This document shows, in pieces, positions 43,721 through 54,267 of a DNA stretch of 64,000 nt. Each line of letters opens with the position of its first letter. Positions within the stretch are counted from its first letter, which is position 1. The stretch covers positions 2,657 to 66,656 of the forward strand of contig NW_013657679.1 of assembly GCF_000142905.1 (NCBI RefSeq), given 5' to 3'. The notes beneath the pieces were generated by a model. That model was not told the origin of the DNA. It saw nothing but the letters and a program-made list of their open reading frames with translations, and made no database searches. The translations under genes and the position numbers were made by a program. The stretch is from Thecamonas trahens ATCC 50062 (taxonomy: Eukaryota > Apusozoa > Apusomonadida > Apusomonadidae).

Positions 43721-43820
43721 ATCGCAGAGCGGCTCGCTGGGGAGAGTGGTGATGACGAGCTCCCCACCTCTGACGTTTTCCCTCCCCACCACTTGTCTTT
43801 GTCAACCTCACCCTCGCCCC

Positions 43821-44378
43821 ATGTACGGCCGCCGCCCACAAGTCAAGCTTGCCCGCCGCGGAAAGAGCGTGCGCATGTGTGGGGGCATGCCTGTGGCCGA
43901 GTCCGTGTCGGTCACCCTGGCGGCACTCCCGCGCGGAGTCCACATCATCACCAGCGTCATCGAGGATGCTCTGCCGAGTCTGCCTGAGGTCGAGGTTGGT
44001 ACCGTCTCGATCTTTCTCCCGCACACGTCTGCATCGCTGCTGTTGAATGAGGCTTGTGATCCTTCTGTCCGCGTTGATCTGGAGATGGTGCTCAACGAGC
44101 TCGTGCCCGAGTCCGAGGCGTACACCCACGACGACGAGGGGCCGGACGACATGCCTGCTCATGCCAAGTCTATGCTCCTCGGCGCATCGGTCACTCTGCC
44201 CGTTCGCTCTAGTCGGCTGCTCCTCGGTACCTGGCAAGGGCTTTGCCTCGCCGAGCATCGTGATCACGCCCGCCCCCGCACTCTCCATCTCACCCTCCAG
44301 GGCATGAGCGCGGCTCCATCGGGACAGCCTCGCGCCGACGCGCTCGAGTCAGCGTCATCATCGTCATCATCCTCATGA
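43821..44378 (+). CDS. YjbQ/UPF0047-family protein
   Basis: The 185-residue frame from MYGRRPQVKLARRG has the complete YjbQ pattern: VGTVSIFLPHTSASLLLNEA, CDPSVRVDLEMVLNELVP, DDMPAHAKSMLLGASVTLPV and RLLLGTWQGLCLAEH. Conserved metal-site-type His (PHTSA, PAHAK) and Glu residues are present. Bacterial members have weak thiamine-phosphate synthase activity and their physiological role is unsettled. The frame is open back to an ATG at 43590, which would add 77 unconserved residues; either start is possible. The Ser-rich tail (SASSSSSSS) is encoded by a TCA/TCG repeat. Confidence 0.85.
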   Translation: MYGRRPQVKLARRGKSVRMCGGMPVAESVSVTLAALPRGVHIITSVIEDALPSLPEVEVGTVSIFLPHTSASLLLNEACDPSVRVDLEMVLNELVPESEAYTHDDEGPDDMPAHAKSMLLGASVTLPVRSSRLLLGTWQGLCLAEHRDHARPRTLHLTLQGMSAAPSGQPRADALESASSSSSSS

Positions 44379-44404
44379 CATTGCGATGGTGACCCCATGC
44401 AGCC

Positions 44405-47329
44405 ATGTGTGGCTGTGTGGCGAAAAAAAAGGTCGTGGTTTTCGCCGTGTGCGGCGTGCGCCCAGGTTCGGCGCGGCGGCAGGCGACACGCGACTTTTGG
44501 ACCAAAGCCGCGATGGACGAGATGCAGGGCATGGAGGGCTTTACCCTTGAGCAGACGCCCGGGGTAGTCGCTGCCTCGGTTTCGAGGGGTCGGCCGGCTA
44601 CGGCCATGGTTTACCCGCCGCGGGCTCGGTCTCTGGCGTCGCAGACGCCCGGCTCGGCCCGGCTGCGGTTGGCGAGTTCACGACCTTTTTCTGCGGCGGG
44701 ACACACACGGCGGGGGAGGAGCTCGCGGTCAACGACGTCAGCAGGCTCGCAGACCTCGAGCAGGCGGCGGACGCGTTCGCCGGCGCGGCCACGGACGCGT
44801 GGCGCTGCGGCCGACGAGCCGTTCTTCATCGTCGCCCTGGCAGAGAACACCAAGCGCGAGCTCGGCGTCGCCGCCCTGGACCTCCGCTCCGGCCGCGCGC
44901 TGCTGCATCAGTTCTCCGACTCGTACGCCTACATGTCGAGCCTGGCCAAGATGCAGCTGTACACTCCTCGCGAGGTACTGCTCTGTGACACCGTCTCGGA
45001 AGGCCTCGCCACCGCGCTCTCGGCCGGCCTGGCCCACTCGGACGCAGATGGTGGCCAGCCGGCCAAGCTCGTCAAAGTCGCGCGCAAGTACTTTTCCGAC
45101 ACCGCAGGTGTACTGACCATTACCGAGCTTGCCATCCCAAGCACCAAGGTGGTGGCCACCCGCGAGGCGACCAAGTACCTTGCCCTCGCCGCCTTTGCCG
45201 CGCTCATCAAGTACGCCGAGTTCATGCACTCGCTCCACTTTGCGCCGTCGTCGCTCGCCGTGCGCTTCGTGCCCGAGGATGGGACACTGGCCATGACCAG
45301 GTCGACGATGCTGGCTCTCGAGCTTGTGACTAACGCGCGGACGGCGTCGTCGTCGCGGGCGTCGCGGGCGGTGGCGTCAGCGGCGGCGGCGGCGTCCTCC
45401 AAGCCGCTCGCTACCCTCCTTGCGCTGGTCAACTACACCGTGACCAAGATGGGCTTCCGCCTCCTCCGGGCCAACATGCTTGCGCCGCCGAACGACGTGG
45501 ACACCATCGGAACTCGCTCCGACACCGTCGACCTCATCCTTGCCCACGAGCACATGGCCGGGGCGCTGCAGGCTTCGCTTCGCTCGCTCACAGCCTCGGG
45601 CTCGCTCGATCTTGACCATCTTGTCGGCGTCCTCGTTCTCTGTCAGAAGATGCAGGGCGCAGACAGCGCCCCCCCTCCGCCGTCGACGCTCCATGCACCG
45701 TCGCCCGGCACGGTCATCACCTCGCTCCTTGCGCTCCGCACGGTGCTTGACGGCCTGCCTCCGCTTGTGACCGCTCTGGCACCCGGTGAGGCGTCGCCGC
45801 TGCTGGCCGCCATCCGCACCAACGCCTCGTCGACGCCGCTCGCCAAGCTCCACGGCCATCTCCAGCGCATGCTCACGCCCGATGCATCGTACGTCCGGGC
45901 CCCTGCTGCCGCACGCATCCAGACGTGCTTTGCCATTGCCACCGGCATCGACGGCCTCCTCGACGTCTCCCGGACCATTTTCTCGGCCTCGCTCGACGAC
46001 ATCCAGGCCCACGTCACCGATCTCGTCGAGAGGCACCCACACCTGCCGTCGCTGAGGTTGGCGTGGACCAAGCGGCGATCGTTTCACCTCACACTAGCGG
46101 CCAAAGACGCACCATCGGGCCCGGACCTCCTTCCCGACGTCTTTATTTGCGTCTCGCGAGTCTCCAAGACCCGGTACATCATGACCACTGCGGTTTTGGA
46201 CCAGCTCGCGGCGCGCAATACCGAGTCGGAGCTCGAGATCTATCTCATGTCAACCAAGGTTGCCGAGGGCATGCTCGCCTACGTCCGCAGCGCCGCGGGC
46301 GCGCTGTACAAGCTCTCTGAGTCGCTCGCGCTTCTTGACATGCTCGTCTCGTTTGCGGCGTACGCCGCCGAAGCACCGGTTCACCACACCCGCCCACACC
46401 TTGCAGCCGACGGTCCGCTCGTTCTCCCGCACGCGCGGCATCCAATCCGCGAGCTCACATCGCCGACGCCATGGGTGGCCAACTCGGTGTTCTCCGACCA
46501 GATGGTCGCCTCCTTTGCACTCATCACCGGTCCCAACATGGCCGGCAAGTCCGCGTACCTCCGCACCACTGCGCTTTGCGCTGTCATGGCCCACATGGGC
46601 ATGCGCATCCCAGCGGGCGATGGCGCCGCGCTCCCGCTGCTCTCCGCGCTCCACACCCGGTTTGGAACAGAGGACTGCCTTGAGGCCAACGCGTCGGCTT
46701 TCACTGTCGAAATGCGCGAGATGGCACACATCCTGGAGCTTGCCACTCCGGCATCGCTTGTTCTTGTCGACGAGCTCGGCCGTGGAACATCGACCGCCGA
46801 CGGGCTCGGCATCGCACTGGCGGTGGCGGAGGCTCTGCTCGCCACCCGGGCGCACACGCTTTTTGTCACCCACTTTCGCCTCATGGCACTCCTGCCGCTG
46901 GTCAACCTCAACGCTCGCCTCCTCCTTGCGCTCCCACCGCCGCTCACAACCGGCGACGCGGCGCCGTCGAGCCCGTACGCCATGACTGCCCCGGCCGAGG
47001 CCGAGGTTGCGCCGGGCGCTCCGGCGCCGGCGACCTCACCTCCGCGCCGGTACGGCCTGGCGCTTGCCGCCGCGGCCGGGCTCCCACCGCCCCTTCTCGA
47101 CGCGGCAGCTTCACTTGCCGACGCGCTGGAGGGCATGCGGCTGGCATCGCTCCTCCGCTCGCAACGGACCGAGGCGCTGACGGCGTGTGCGCATCGACGC
47201 GCCCGCGCTGCGCGCTACCACCTTCGCGCGCTGAGCATGGTGCTTGCGCCGGGCTCGGCGCTTGCGCTGCCGGCGCGGCGCAGCTTTGTGACCGCCACCC
47301 AGGCAGCGCTCGCAGAGCTCCGCACATGA
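44405..47329 (+). CDS. MSH4: Meiotic MutS homologue MSH4
   Basis: A single exon of 974 residues from 44405; the first in-frame ATG with plausible context could also be 44513 (MDEMQGMEGFTLEQ). The N-terminus is basic and unconserved. From about residue 135 it follows MSH4: FIVALAENTKRELGVAALDL, ARKYFSDTAGVLTITELA, YLALAAFAALIKYAEFMHS, the lever and clamp helices, YKLSESLALLDMLVSFA, then the ATPase with Walker A GPNMAGKSAYLRTT, the FGTEDCLEANASAFTVEM signature, and Walker B LVLVDELGRGTSTADGLGIA. The mismatch-reading N-terminal domain I of MSH2/3/6 is absent, as in MSH4 and MSH5. The RKYF/ITEL region favours MSH4. It forms a clamp with MSH5 on recombination intermediates, so a meiotic or parasexual cycle is suggested. 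Confidence 0.88.
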   Translation: MCGCVAKKKVVVFAVCGVRPGSARRQATRDFWTKAAMDEMQGMEGFTLEQTPGVVAASVSRGRPATAMVYPPRARSLASQTPGSARLRLASSRPFSAAGHTRRGRSSRSTTSAGSQTSSRRRTRSPARPRTRGAAADEPFFIVALAENTKRELGVAALDLRSGRALLHQFSDSYAYMSSLAKMQLYTPREVLLCDTVSEGLATALSAGLAHSDADGGQPAKLVKVARKYFSDTAGVLTITELAIPSTKVVATREATKYLALAAFAALIKYAEFMHSLHFAPSSLAVRFVPEDGTLAMTRSTMLALELVTNARTASSSRASRAVASAAAAASSKPLATLLALVNYTVTKMGFRLLRANMLAPPNDVDTIGTRSDTVDLILAHEHMAGALQASLRSLTASGSLDLDHLVGVLVLCQKMQGADSAPPPPSTLHAPSPGTVITSLLALRTVLDGLPPLVTALAPGEASPLLAAIRTNASSTPLAKLHGHLQRMLTPDASYVRAPAAARIQTCFAIATGIDGLLDVSRTIFSASLDDIQAHVTDLVERHPHLPSLRLAWTKRRSFHLTLAAKDAPSGPDLLPDVFICVSRVSKTRYIMTTAVLDQLAARNTESELEIYLMSTKVAEGMLAYVRSAAGALYKLSESLALLDMLVSFAAYAAEAPVHHTRPHLAADGPLVLPHARHPIRELTSPTPWVANSVFSDQMVASFALITGPNMAGKSAYLRTTALCAVMAHMGMRIPAGDGAALPLLSALHTRFGTEDCLEANASAFTVEMREMAHILELATPASLVLVDELGRGTSTADGLGIALAVAEALLATRAHTLFVTHFRLMALLPLVNLNARLLLALPPPLTTGDAAPSSPYAMTAPAEAEVAPGAPAPATSPPRRYGLALAAAAGLPPPLLDAAASLADALEGMRLASLLRSQRTEALTACAHRRARAARYHLRALSMVLAPGSALALPARRSFVTATQAALAELRT

Positions 47330-47381
47330 CGGCGCACGCCGAGCTCCACACAGGCGAGGGACATAAACTGCACGCATTGCT

Positions 47382-50300
47382 TCAATTAACTTGCCGCTGG
47401 TGCGAGCGGATGGCGTGCTGGATGTCTACGGTGCCCTTCTCGCGGGCGACGGCGACAATGCCGCTCGGCAGCGGCTTGCTTCGGAGCTTGTACTCGGTGA
47501 GCATGCGATCGACGAGGCTGAGCTCACCGCGGATGACGGCATAGGTGAGAGGAGACCAGGCGTGGATCGCAGTGTCAGCACTCTCGTCGACGTCGACGAG
47601 GATCGGCTCCTCGAGGCCGCACGCCAGCTGGGCCGGGGTGAGGCCGGCCAGAAGCGACGGTGGGGGTCCGGCGTCGCTCCGCGAGGCGACTGACGACGAG
47701 GCCGACGAGGCTGCGGCGCTCCCACTCAAGCCTCCACCCGCTCCGCCACCAATGACGTCAAGCGAGGCCATGTTGAGCAAGAGCAAGTCGACCATGCGCT
47801 CGCAGCCGACGTGAACAGCCCGCTGGAGCGGCGTCAAACCACCGAGGCGGGCATTGACAAGCGCCTGCACAAACGATGGCCCGGCGGCACTTGAGGCGTC
47901 GACGGCGGCCGAGAGCGTTCCGGACGACGGCGACTTGCGGAGGAGGCTTGCGGCAGCGCGCTTGGCCTCCCGACGAGCCTTGATCGACGAAGCGCTGCGC
48001 GGGTCATGGCTGGCGCCGCCGGCCTCGAGTGAGAGATACCCGGTGGCGGCCATGCCCATCTGGGCGGCAGCGGCAGCCATCTTGTAGCGATGCTCGGCCT
48101 CGCCGACGGCCTGGACCTCGTCAAGGAGGAAAAGCCCGGTCTCGTAGTCGTCGAGCTGGACGACCACATGGAGGAGCCGGACAATGTCGGGCCACATGAG
48201 GGCGAGGACGGAGGAGAACGGGCGGTCGCTCGCTGCGCTGGCGTCGTCGTAGTCGAGCTGCCGCGGGCGGAGCGGAATGCGAAACAGTGCCGAACCGCCC
48301 TTGAGAACGAGGAGGATGGGGATCTGGCGGGTGAGCTCGGCCCATCCGGCAACGCCCATGCCGAGGCCAGGGCGGAGCTCGATGGAGAGCGAGCCGGACC
48401 GGAGCTTGGAGAGCCGCAGCAAGGTGTTGACAGAGACGTTGGAGAGCGGGCAGTCGAGGCGGAGTCTGCGGAGCTGCGGAAGCGAGGCGAGGAGAGACTC
48501 GAGCGAGGCATCGGTGAGCGCGAGCTGGACCGAGTCCTCGTCCTCGTCGTCATTGACCGAGTCGTAGCGGATGACGAGATACTCGAGAAAGCCGAGGAGG
48601 CGGATGGCGCGGAGGAAGCGGTCCTGGCGCTCCAGCGGCGCGAGCGAGGCCCAATTGACGTGCATGAGAAAAGCGTGCAGTGCCGAGCCGGGCTCAACAA
48701 CTCGATCGGCGGCACCTGCTCGAAGCCACACACCGTGCCTGCGGAGCTCGCGCGAGACGCCGCGGTACTCGTCGCGCCGCGCGTCGCGCAGCCGCTGAAG
48801 CTGCAGCTCCTCTGCCGGGCGTGGAAGCGCCTTGCGTGATGCAATGGTGGTGAGGACCGAGTTGGGCTCGGGCGAGAACTCGGCGGCGAGCATGTAAGTG
48901 GCGGCGACAACTGGGAGGATGTGTGAGAGGACCTCAAAGGCTGTGGTGGGCAGGTTGGCCTGCGCCTTGGCGCGGAGCAGCGACTGGACCCGCAACAGGC
49001 GCTCGTAGACGCGCACCGGGGCACCGGGCACAAAGGCGAGCGGGAGGCCCATGGCCTCCATCTCATGCGGGGTGAAGACCGCTGCTTCCGCCGCGGCAGT
49101 GTACACGTTGTTCTTCATCCGGAGTCGGGCGAGCCAAGAGAGTAGGATGCGCTCTGGATAGAGGGCAAGGAGCCTGTCGACGACGCTGTCCGGGAGCGGG
49201 GTGTGCATGTTGGGCATGCAGAAGAGAATGTTGGCGAGAGCAACAAAGGCGGTCTCGGTCTCGACGTCGTTCACGATGGGGTCCGAGAACGCAATGCCGG
49301 TCTCATACGAGAGACAGGGGACGAGATCAAAGCGGCCGGGCGCGGTCTGAGAGGGAACGAGGATGTACGAGGTGCCTGTGGCCGAGAGGTCGCCAATCAT
49401 GGCCATGAGAGCAGCCATGGCAAACGAGACCGGGGTGATGCAGGCAAAGGTGGCGGCGCGATCGTCCGGCCGAGCAAACATTGCACCGTGGAGGAGCTGC
49501 TCCAGATACATGGCGCCGCGCGGAAGCGGGGCAAACAGGAGTGGGGCGGCGAGACCACGGGTGTGGAGCTTGAACAGCAGCGCAGGCGGCGGGCCGTGGC
49601 CGGCACCGAAATTAGCTCTTGGAGCAGGGCAAGCGCGTAGAGCTCGGATGGGCCGACCGGGAGCGGGACGGCCTGTAGGCCCATGAGAGTGACCGGGTGG
49701 AGGCGAGCCGGCAGTGACTCGGACGGCGAGTCCGGCTCAGTGGCATCGACCGCTGGCTCGGCCTTGACCAGCCGGGCCCGCGACGAGGTGCGGAGGGCGC
49801 GGACGTAGTGGACCGCGAGCAGGCGCGGGAAGAAGCGCGGCGGGGCGAGCTCTTGCGAGTAGAGGATCGGGCGCGACCAGGTGACGGCCGGAGCCTCGCC
49901 GGTGGCGCTCGAGGCCGAGGCCAGCAGCGAGGCCGCAAGGCCTTGCATGGAGAGGGCGTCAAAGGCCATGTCAAAGACAAACTCGTAGTAGGTCTCGACA
50001 ATGATCTGCAGCAAGATCGAGACTTCCGAGGCAAGAGCCGAGAAGGCGTCGGCCATTGTGTCGTCGTCGGTCTCGGCGAACGAGGCCTCACCGGCTCCCG
50101 AGAGCATGGCCTTGGTGTCGATTAGCTCGAGAATGGTTTCCTCGAGTTTGTATTGGCCGCGCGACTTGCGACCCGGGGTGGGCGACGGGAGCGACGAAAG
50201 CTCACCTGAATCGTCGAGGCCCGCACTTGGCGAGGAGGCGGCAGCATGCGATGCGCCACCGGACCTGCTCCGCCGACCGCCGCGCTTGCCAGAAAAGAGG

Positions 50301-52495
50301 CGGGCGAGGAGGGTGGGCGAGGAGCCCGAGCGCGGCGAGGCAGCGAGTGATGAATCATCGCGGTGGGCGGGAAGAGTGGCGGCGACAAGGGTTAGCGACT
50401 GCGGAGCCGACCGTGAGGCTTTGTACTGGCGCTGGGCAAGAACGAGCGGCTCCTCGAGAACGTTGAGTGTGTTGGAGACGTGGGCGAGGACGTGGATGAC
50501 CTTTTCGGAGAGCTGGCTCGTCGAGTCGCGGATAAAGGCGGTGAGCATGTCCATGATGGTATCCGCGGCCTCGGAGACCGGAAGCAGCTCGGCGGAGACA
50601 AGGCGCGAGTAGATGACCGGTGTGTCATCACAGAGAAAGACCTGGCGCCCGTCGGACGAGGCGAGGCCAGAATCGGCTACCTGGTCCGCGACCGCGTCGG
50701 GCGAGAACGGCAGACCGGTCGGCGCTTGGCGAAAGACAAACTTGATGTGGAGGATAGCGGCGTAGTAGGCGAGAGCCGAGGCAAGGAGTGGTGGGCGCAG
50801 GACATCGAGGACAAGCTCGCCAACAGCATGGGCCGCAAGCTCGGCAAGCGTGACCATAACGGCGTCGACGAGGGCGGAGAGATCTGCGACGGCAGAGCTG
50901 CGGGCGTCGGCCTCGGACTCGGGCGAGAGCTCAGCGGCCTCGGCGAGGCCGTGGAAGAGGTCGTCGAGGCCCGGCGCGACGGCAAGCGGGCCATAGAGCA
51001 TGGAGTCGATGCGCTTGATGGGCGCGAGGAGCGCGGTTGATCCAAACCGGGTCTGGACCCGGACCAGAAGAGCATCGAGAGTGGTGCGCGAAGGCAGGGC
51101 GACGTCAAAGTCGGGCGGAAGGACAGAGAGCGCGCGGGCGAGGCCGAGGACCGAATTGGCGTGCTTGGAGAGTGCGGCGAGGGTGTCGAGCTGCGCGGCG
51201 TGCTCGTTGGAGCGCTGGATGTCTGCCAGCGACGTGGCGCGGAGCTCGTCGAGTGTGGCGAGCGGAATGTGAGTGAGAATAGTGTGGGCGCAGGCGAGGA
51301 TGGGCAGCGGATCCGCGTAGATGAGTCTGTTCGAGGCCGGCGGGCGGAGGCCGAGCGCCGTGCCCTCAGCAAGCACAACATCAGCGTTGAGCTGGAGGGT
51401 GGCGACAGCAGTGGCAACGAGGAAGAGCGACGAGGCGCAGAAAAAGAGCGAGTCAAGAATGAGGAGGACAGATTGCGGGGTAAAGGTATTGATGAAGAGC
51501 GAGAGGAACCACGAGGAGGCCACAATGTGGACCTCCTCCTTGGGCAGGCAGCGGGCGAGCTCGGGCGCCTCGCGAGCAAGCATAGCGCGAAGGACTCGGA
51601 TGTCAACTAGCGCGCCAAGGAGGGTTGGCGCAAAGTAGTTGACGAGAATGCCCTCAAAGATGGCAACAGCCTCCCAGAAGACTAGCTCCTCGTCGTCCGG
51701 GGTGACAAGAAGGAGGAGACCGACGACAAAGTTCATGCCCTGGCAGTATGCGTGGTCCGGATGGTGGGCGGCGTAGGCGAGGAGGACATTGGAGAGCGAG
51801 TGCCTCAGCTGGCCGCCGTCGCGAAACTGCGCATGGTTTGGAAAGGTGCGTGGCAAGTCCTTTCCGATCTGGGCAACCACCGCCTCGGGCACATCAGCCA
51901 CCGTCCGTGGCACCGGCGGCAGCATGTCTCCAGACTGACGAAAGCGGCCACGATCCGACTCTGCGGCCTCGGCCTCGAGCGCCAGGAGCGAGGTGTGCGA
52001 CTCTGAGCGATGCGACGAGGCCACAGACGAGTTCAACTCGTCCGCTTGCCCACTCATCGGATGAGCGGAAGAGCTGGCCACCGATGACTGGTTCCTCAGT
52101 GAAGAATAATCCTGTCCAAGCGAGGGCACCCTTCCTCCAGCCAATGGCGCGATGAGGGCAGCATAGTAGCCTGGCCTCGCCTGGGCTCTCAGCGAGTGGG
52201 CTCTCAGCAGATGAGCCCACATTGCCGATCGTGACGAGTGTGGCAGGCCAGTTGCCATGCGGGGAGTCAGATAAGGATGAAGCGGGGCTGAGGGCATGAG
52301 ATAGGCTAGAGATGGAGTGCTGACATGGCTTGGAAGACGCGCCCATGTTGCCTCCCTCTCAGCCTCGTTCTTGGCCACAGCCGCCGCATACTCTGCGTAG
52401 GCAGCCGACTCGCTCGAGTGTTCAAAGCCAAGAGAATCTCTCACAATACCCCGTCCACTCTCGCCCGCACTGCTGCGTGTAGGTGGGGTGGTCAT
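47382..52495 (-). CDS. TBC-domain Rab GAP with C-terminal ankyrin-like repeats (one frame break)
   Basis: Two minus-strand ORFs are read as one gene of about 1,700 residues from the ATG at 52495 (MTTPPTRSSAGESGRGIV). The TBC domain lies at about residues 200-420: IGKDLPRTFPNHAQFRDG with the Arg finger, HAYCQGMNFVVGLLLL with the Gln finger, FWEAVAIFEGILVNYF and WFLSLFINTFTP. Both catalytic residues are present, so activity as a Rab GTPase-activating protein is expected. Long helical regions and a Ser/Gly-rich linker follow. At the CCC run (plus 49591-49593) the frame breaks; one more C joins ISVPATA to PPPALLFKLHTRGLAAP. The C-terminal third ends in ankyrin-like units (GLTPLQRAVHVGCERMVDLL, SPLTYAVIRGELSLVDRML). 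Stop at 47382, convergent with MSH4, only 52 bases apart. Confidence 0.7.
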
Positions 52496-52507
52496 TGTGG
52501 GAGTGGG

Positions 52508-52552
52508 GTGGTGGCGGTGGTGGTGGTGGTGGTGGTGGTGGTGGTGGTGGCT
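52508..52552. repeat. (GGT)n trinucleotide repeat
   Basis: About 14 GGT units with few interruptions, in the putative promoter/5' leader just upstream of the TBC gene start and downstream of the 52757-53733 gene. Confidence 0.85.
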
Positions 52553-52756
52553 GCGTGTTAGGAACGTGGCGGGCGGCGGCGGTTGGAGCGGAAATAGTTG
52601 CAGGCGCGCGGGCGCGGGGGGTGGGGATGTCGCTGATCGGGAGCGATTAGAGGTGTTCGATGGTAGGCGTGGAGTCGTTTGATGAAGATATGAACGTGGC
52701 GGGGTTGGGGGAGTTGGGGGTGGGTGGGTGGTGGTGGTGTGAGCGCGGATATTTGA

Positions 52757-53733
52757 CTACGGAGCAGGCGATGAGGGAAGCGGGACCAGCGGTGGCGATG
52801 GCGCGACAGGGACATAGTGCCGCATAGGCGATGGTGCCCAGAGCGGATACCGCGGTGTTGTCGGCGAGTTGACAAACGGCGACGGCGCGGGCGTGGCAAG
52901 TGGTGGTGGCGTTGCCCCACGCTGCGGCGATCGGAACCGCGACGGCGACCCAAACGACGGCAGTGCCGCCCGCCGTGCAGCGAGCGCACTGCACTCTGCC
53001 GCAGGTTCCACTCGCGCCCGCGCGAGACCGGCTCGGCAAACACATCCAGCGGTAGATCGCCGTTGACCCGTAGCGCCGCGCCCGATGCGCGGCACGCTGC
53101 AACAACGGCAGGCGCCACCGGCGAGCCCACACTAAGCCCATATGCCGACGGTGAGAACACGCCGACACCCGGCGAGCCGGCAGCCACGCTTGCCGGATCC
53201 CGCACCGGCCCGCTCGCAGTCAGCAGCACCATCCGCACCAGCCGGACCGGCGGCAGCGCCGCCCGGAAGCTCGCATCCGCCAGCCACGCCGCGATCTCCA
53301 GCGCACGCTCGGAACTCGACACCACTGCCACCACCATCCGGCCCTGTCCGACTAGCCCATCCACAAGCACCCGAAACTCGTCGCCAGATCCCATCCAGCT
53401 CTCCACCCGCCCACACGTCTTCTGCTCGACCACCACCGGCGGCGCGCCTGCCGCACCAACAGCCATCAACCCCTCACCAGCCCCATCCCCACCCGCTAGC
53501 GCCCCATCCCCCTCATCTCTACCCCCAGCCTCGATGGAAACAGCTGATCCTGCGTCAACTGCAGCCTTGGTCTCGGTCGCGTCAGTAGTCTCCGTCCCCG
53601 TCACCGTCGCCACCTCCAGCCACGACCATCCCAACCACCAAGCAGCGAGCCCACCAGCCGAGCCCGCCTCTGGTCGAGGAAGACAGAGCGCAGAGAGTAT
53701 ATACGGCGGAGGATGAGGAAGTGTATCAGCCAT
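52757..53733 (-). CDS. Unrecognised protein, one frame break
   Basis: I do not recognise this protein. The ATG at 53733 starts MADTLPHPPPYILSALCLPR, followed by an Ala/Gly/Thr-rich part and a more globular part (FRVLVDGLVGQGRMVVAVVS, RALEIAAWLADASFRAALPP, GDLPLDVFAEPVSRG). Near the GGG run (plus CCC 53017-53019) the frame of the first part turns into Arg/His-rich nonsense. One extra G moves into the frame that ends at 52757 and reads ECSALAARRAALPSFGSP, a Pro/Ser-rich tail with normal composition. The joined protein has about 325 residues. The globular part has alternating hydrophobic strands and helices, perhaps a Rossmann-like fold. No signal peptide is clear. Confidence 0.5.
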
Positions 53734-54267
53734 GAGCACTCAAGCAATGTGGTGAGTCGAGTCGCCGTCGCCGTGAGTGAGCAACTGGCGCTGCCGCGGC
53801 TGCCGGTAGCCAGCCGCTGTCACTTTGCGCGCGCGCTTTGTCACTTTACCAAATCGGGCGGAGCACGACAGAAATCGCAGCTAACCATCAATGATGCCAG
53901 ACTCTCGATGTCACCCACCATCACCCTACATCACCCATTCACAATCCCGTTCCTGATCCTCACGCCAACATAGACCACCTCCCTTTCTCTCGTACGCCGT
54001 TCCTCTCTCTCTCTCTATCTATCTATATATCTCCCCCCTCTCTTTCTCTCCTGTCCCCCATCTTTGCTACACCCCACACCCCACACACGTTCGATTTTTT
54101 TTCCCCGGAATAGCTGCTTCCGTGTGGGTTCGAAGGTGCCACCATCACCACCTCTGCCGCCACCTCTGCGCAGTTCCACACACACACCACGCCCCCCCCC
54201 CCCCCCCCCCCCCGCGCCCACCACCCGTAACCCATTGACCTTGGGCGTACTCTATTCTTGGCGTGTC
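53734..54267. other. Divergent spacer
   Basis: Holds promoters for the minus-strand unknown gene and the plus-strand giant gene. It contains a CT/AT-rich microsatellite (TCTCTCTCTATCTATCTATA) near 54005-54030 and 22 consecutive C at 54192-54213, about 55 bases before the ATG at 54268. Confidence 0.4.

Noticed and set aside
48090-48839. Plus-strand frame of 249 codons within the TBC gene
   Set aside because: Charged, repetitive antisense shadow of the minus-strand coding region.
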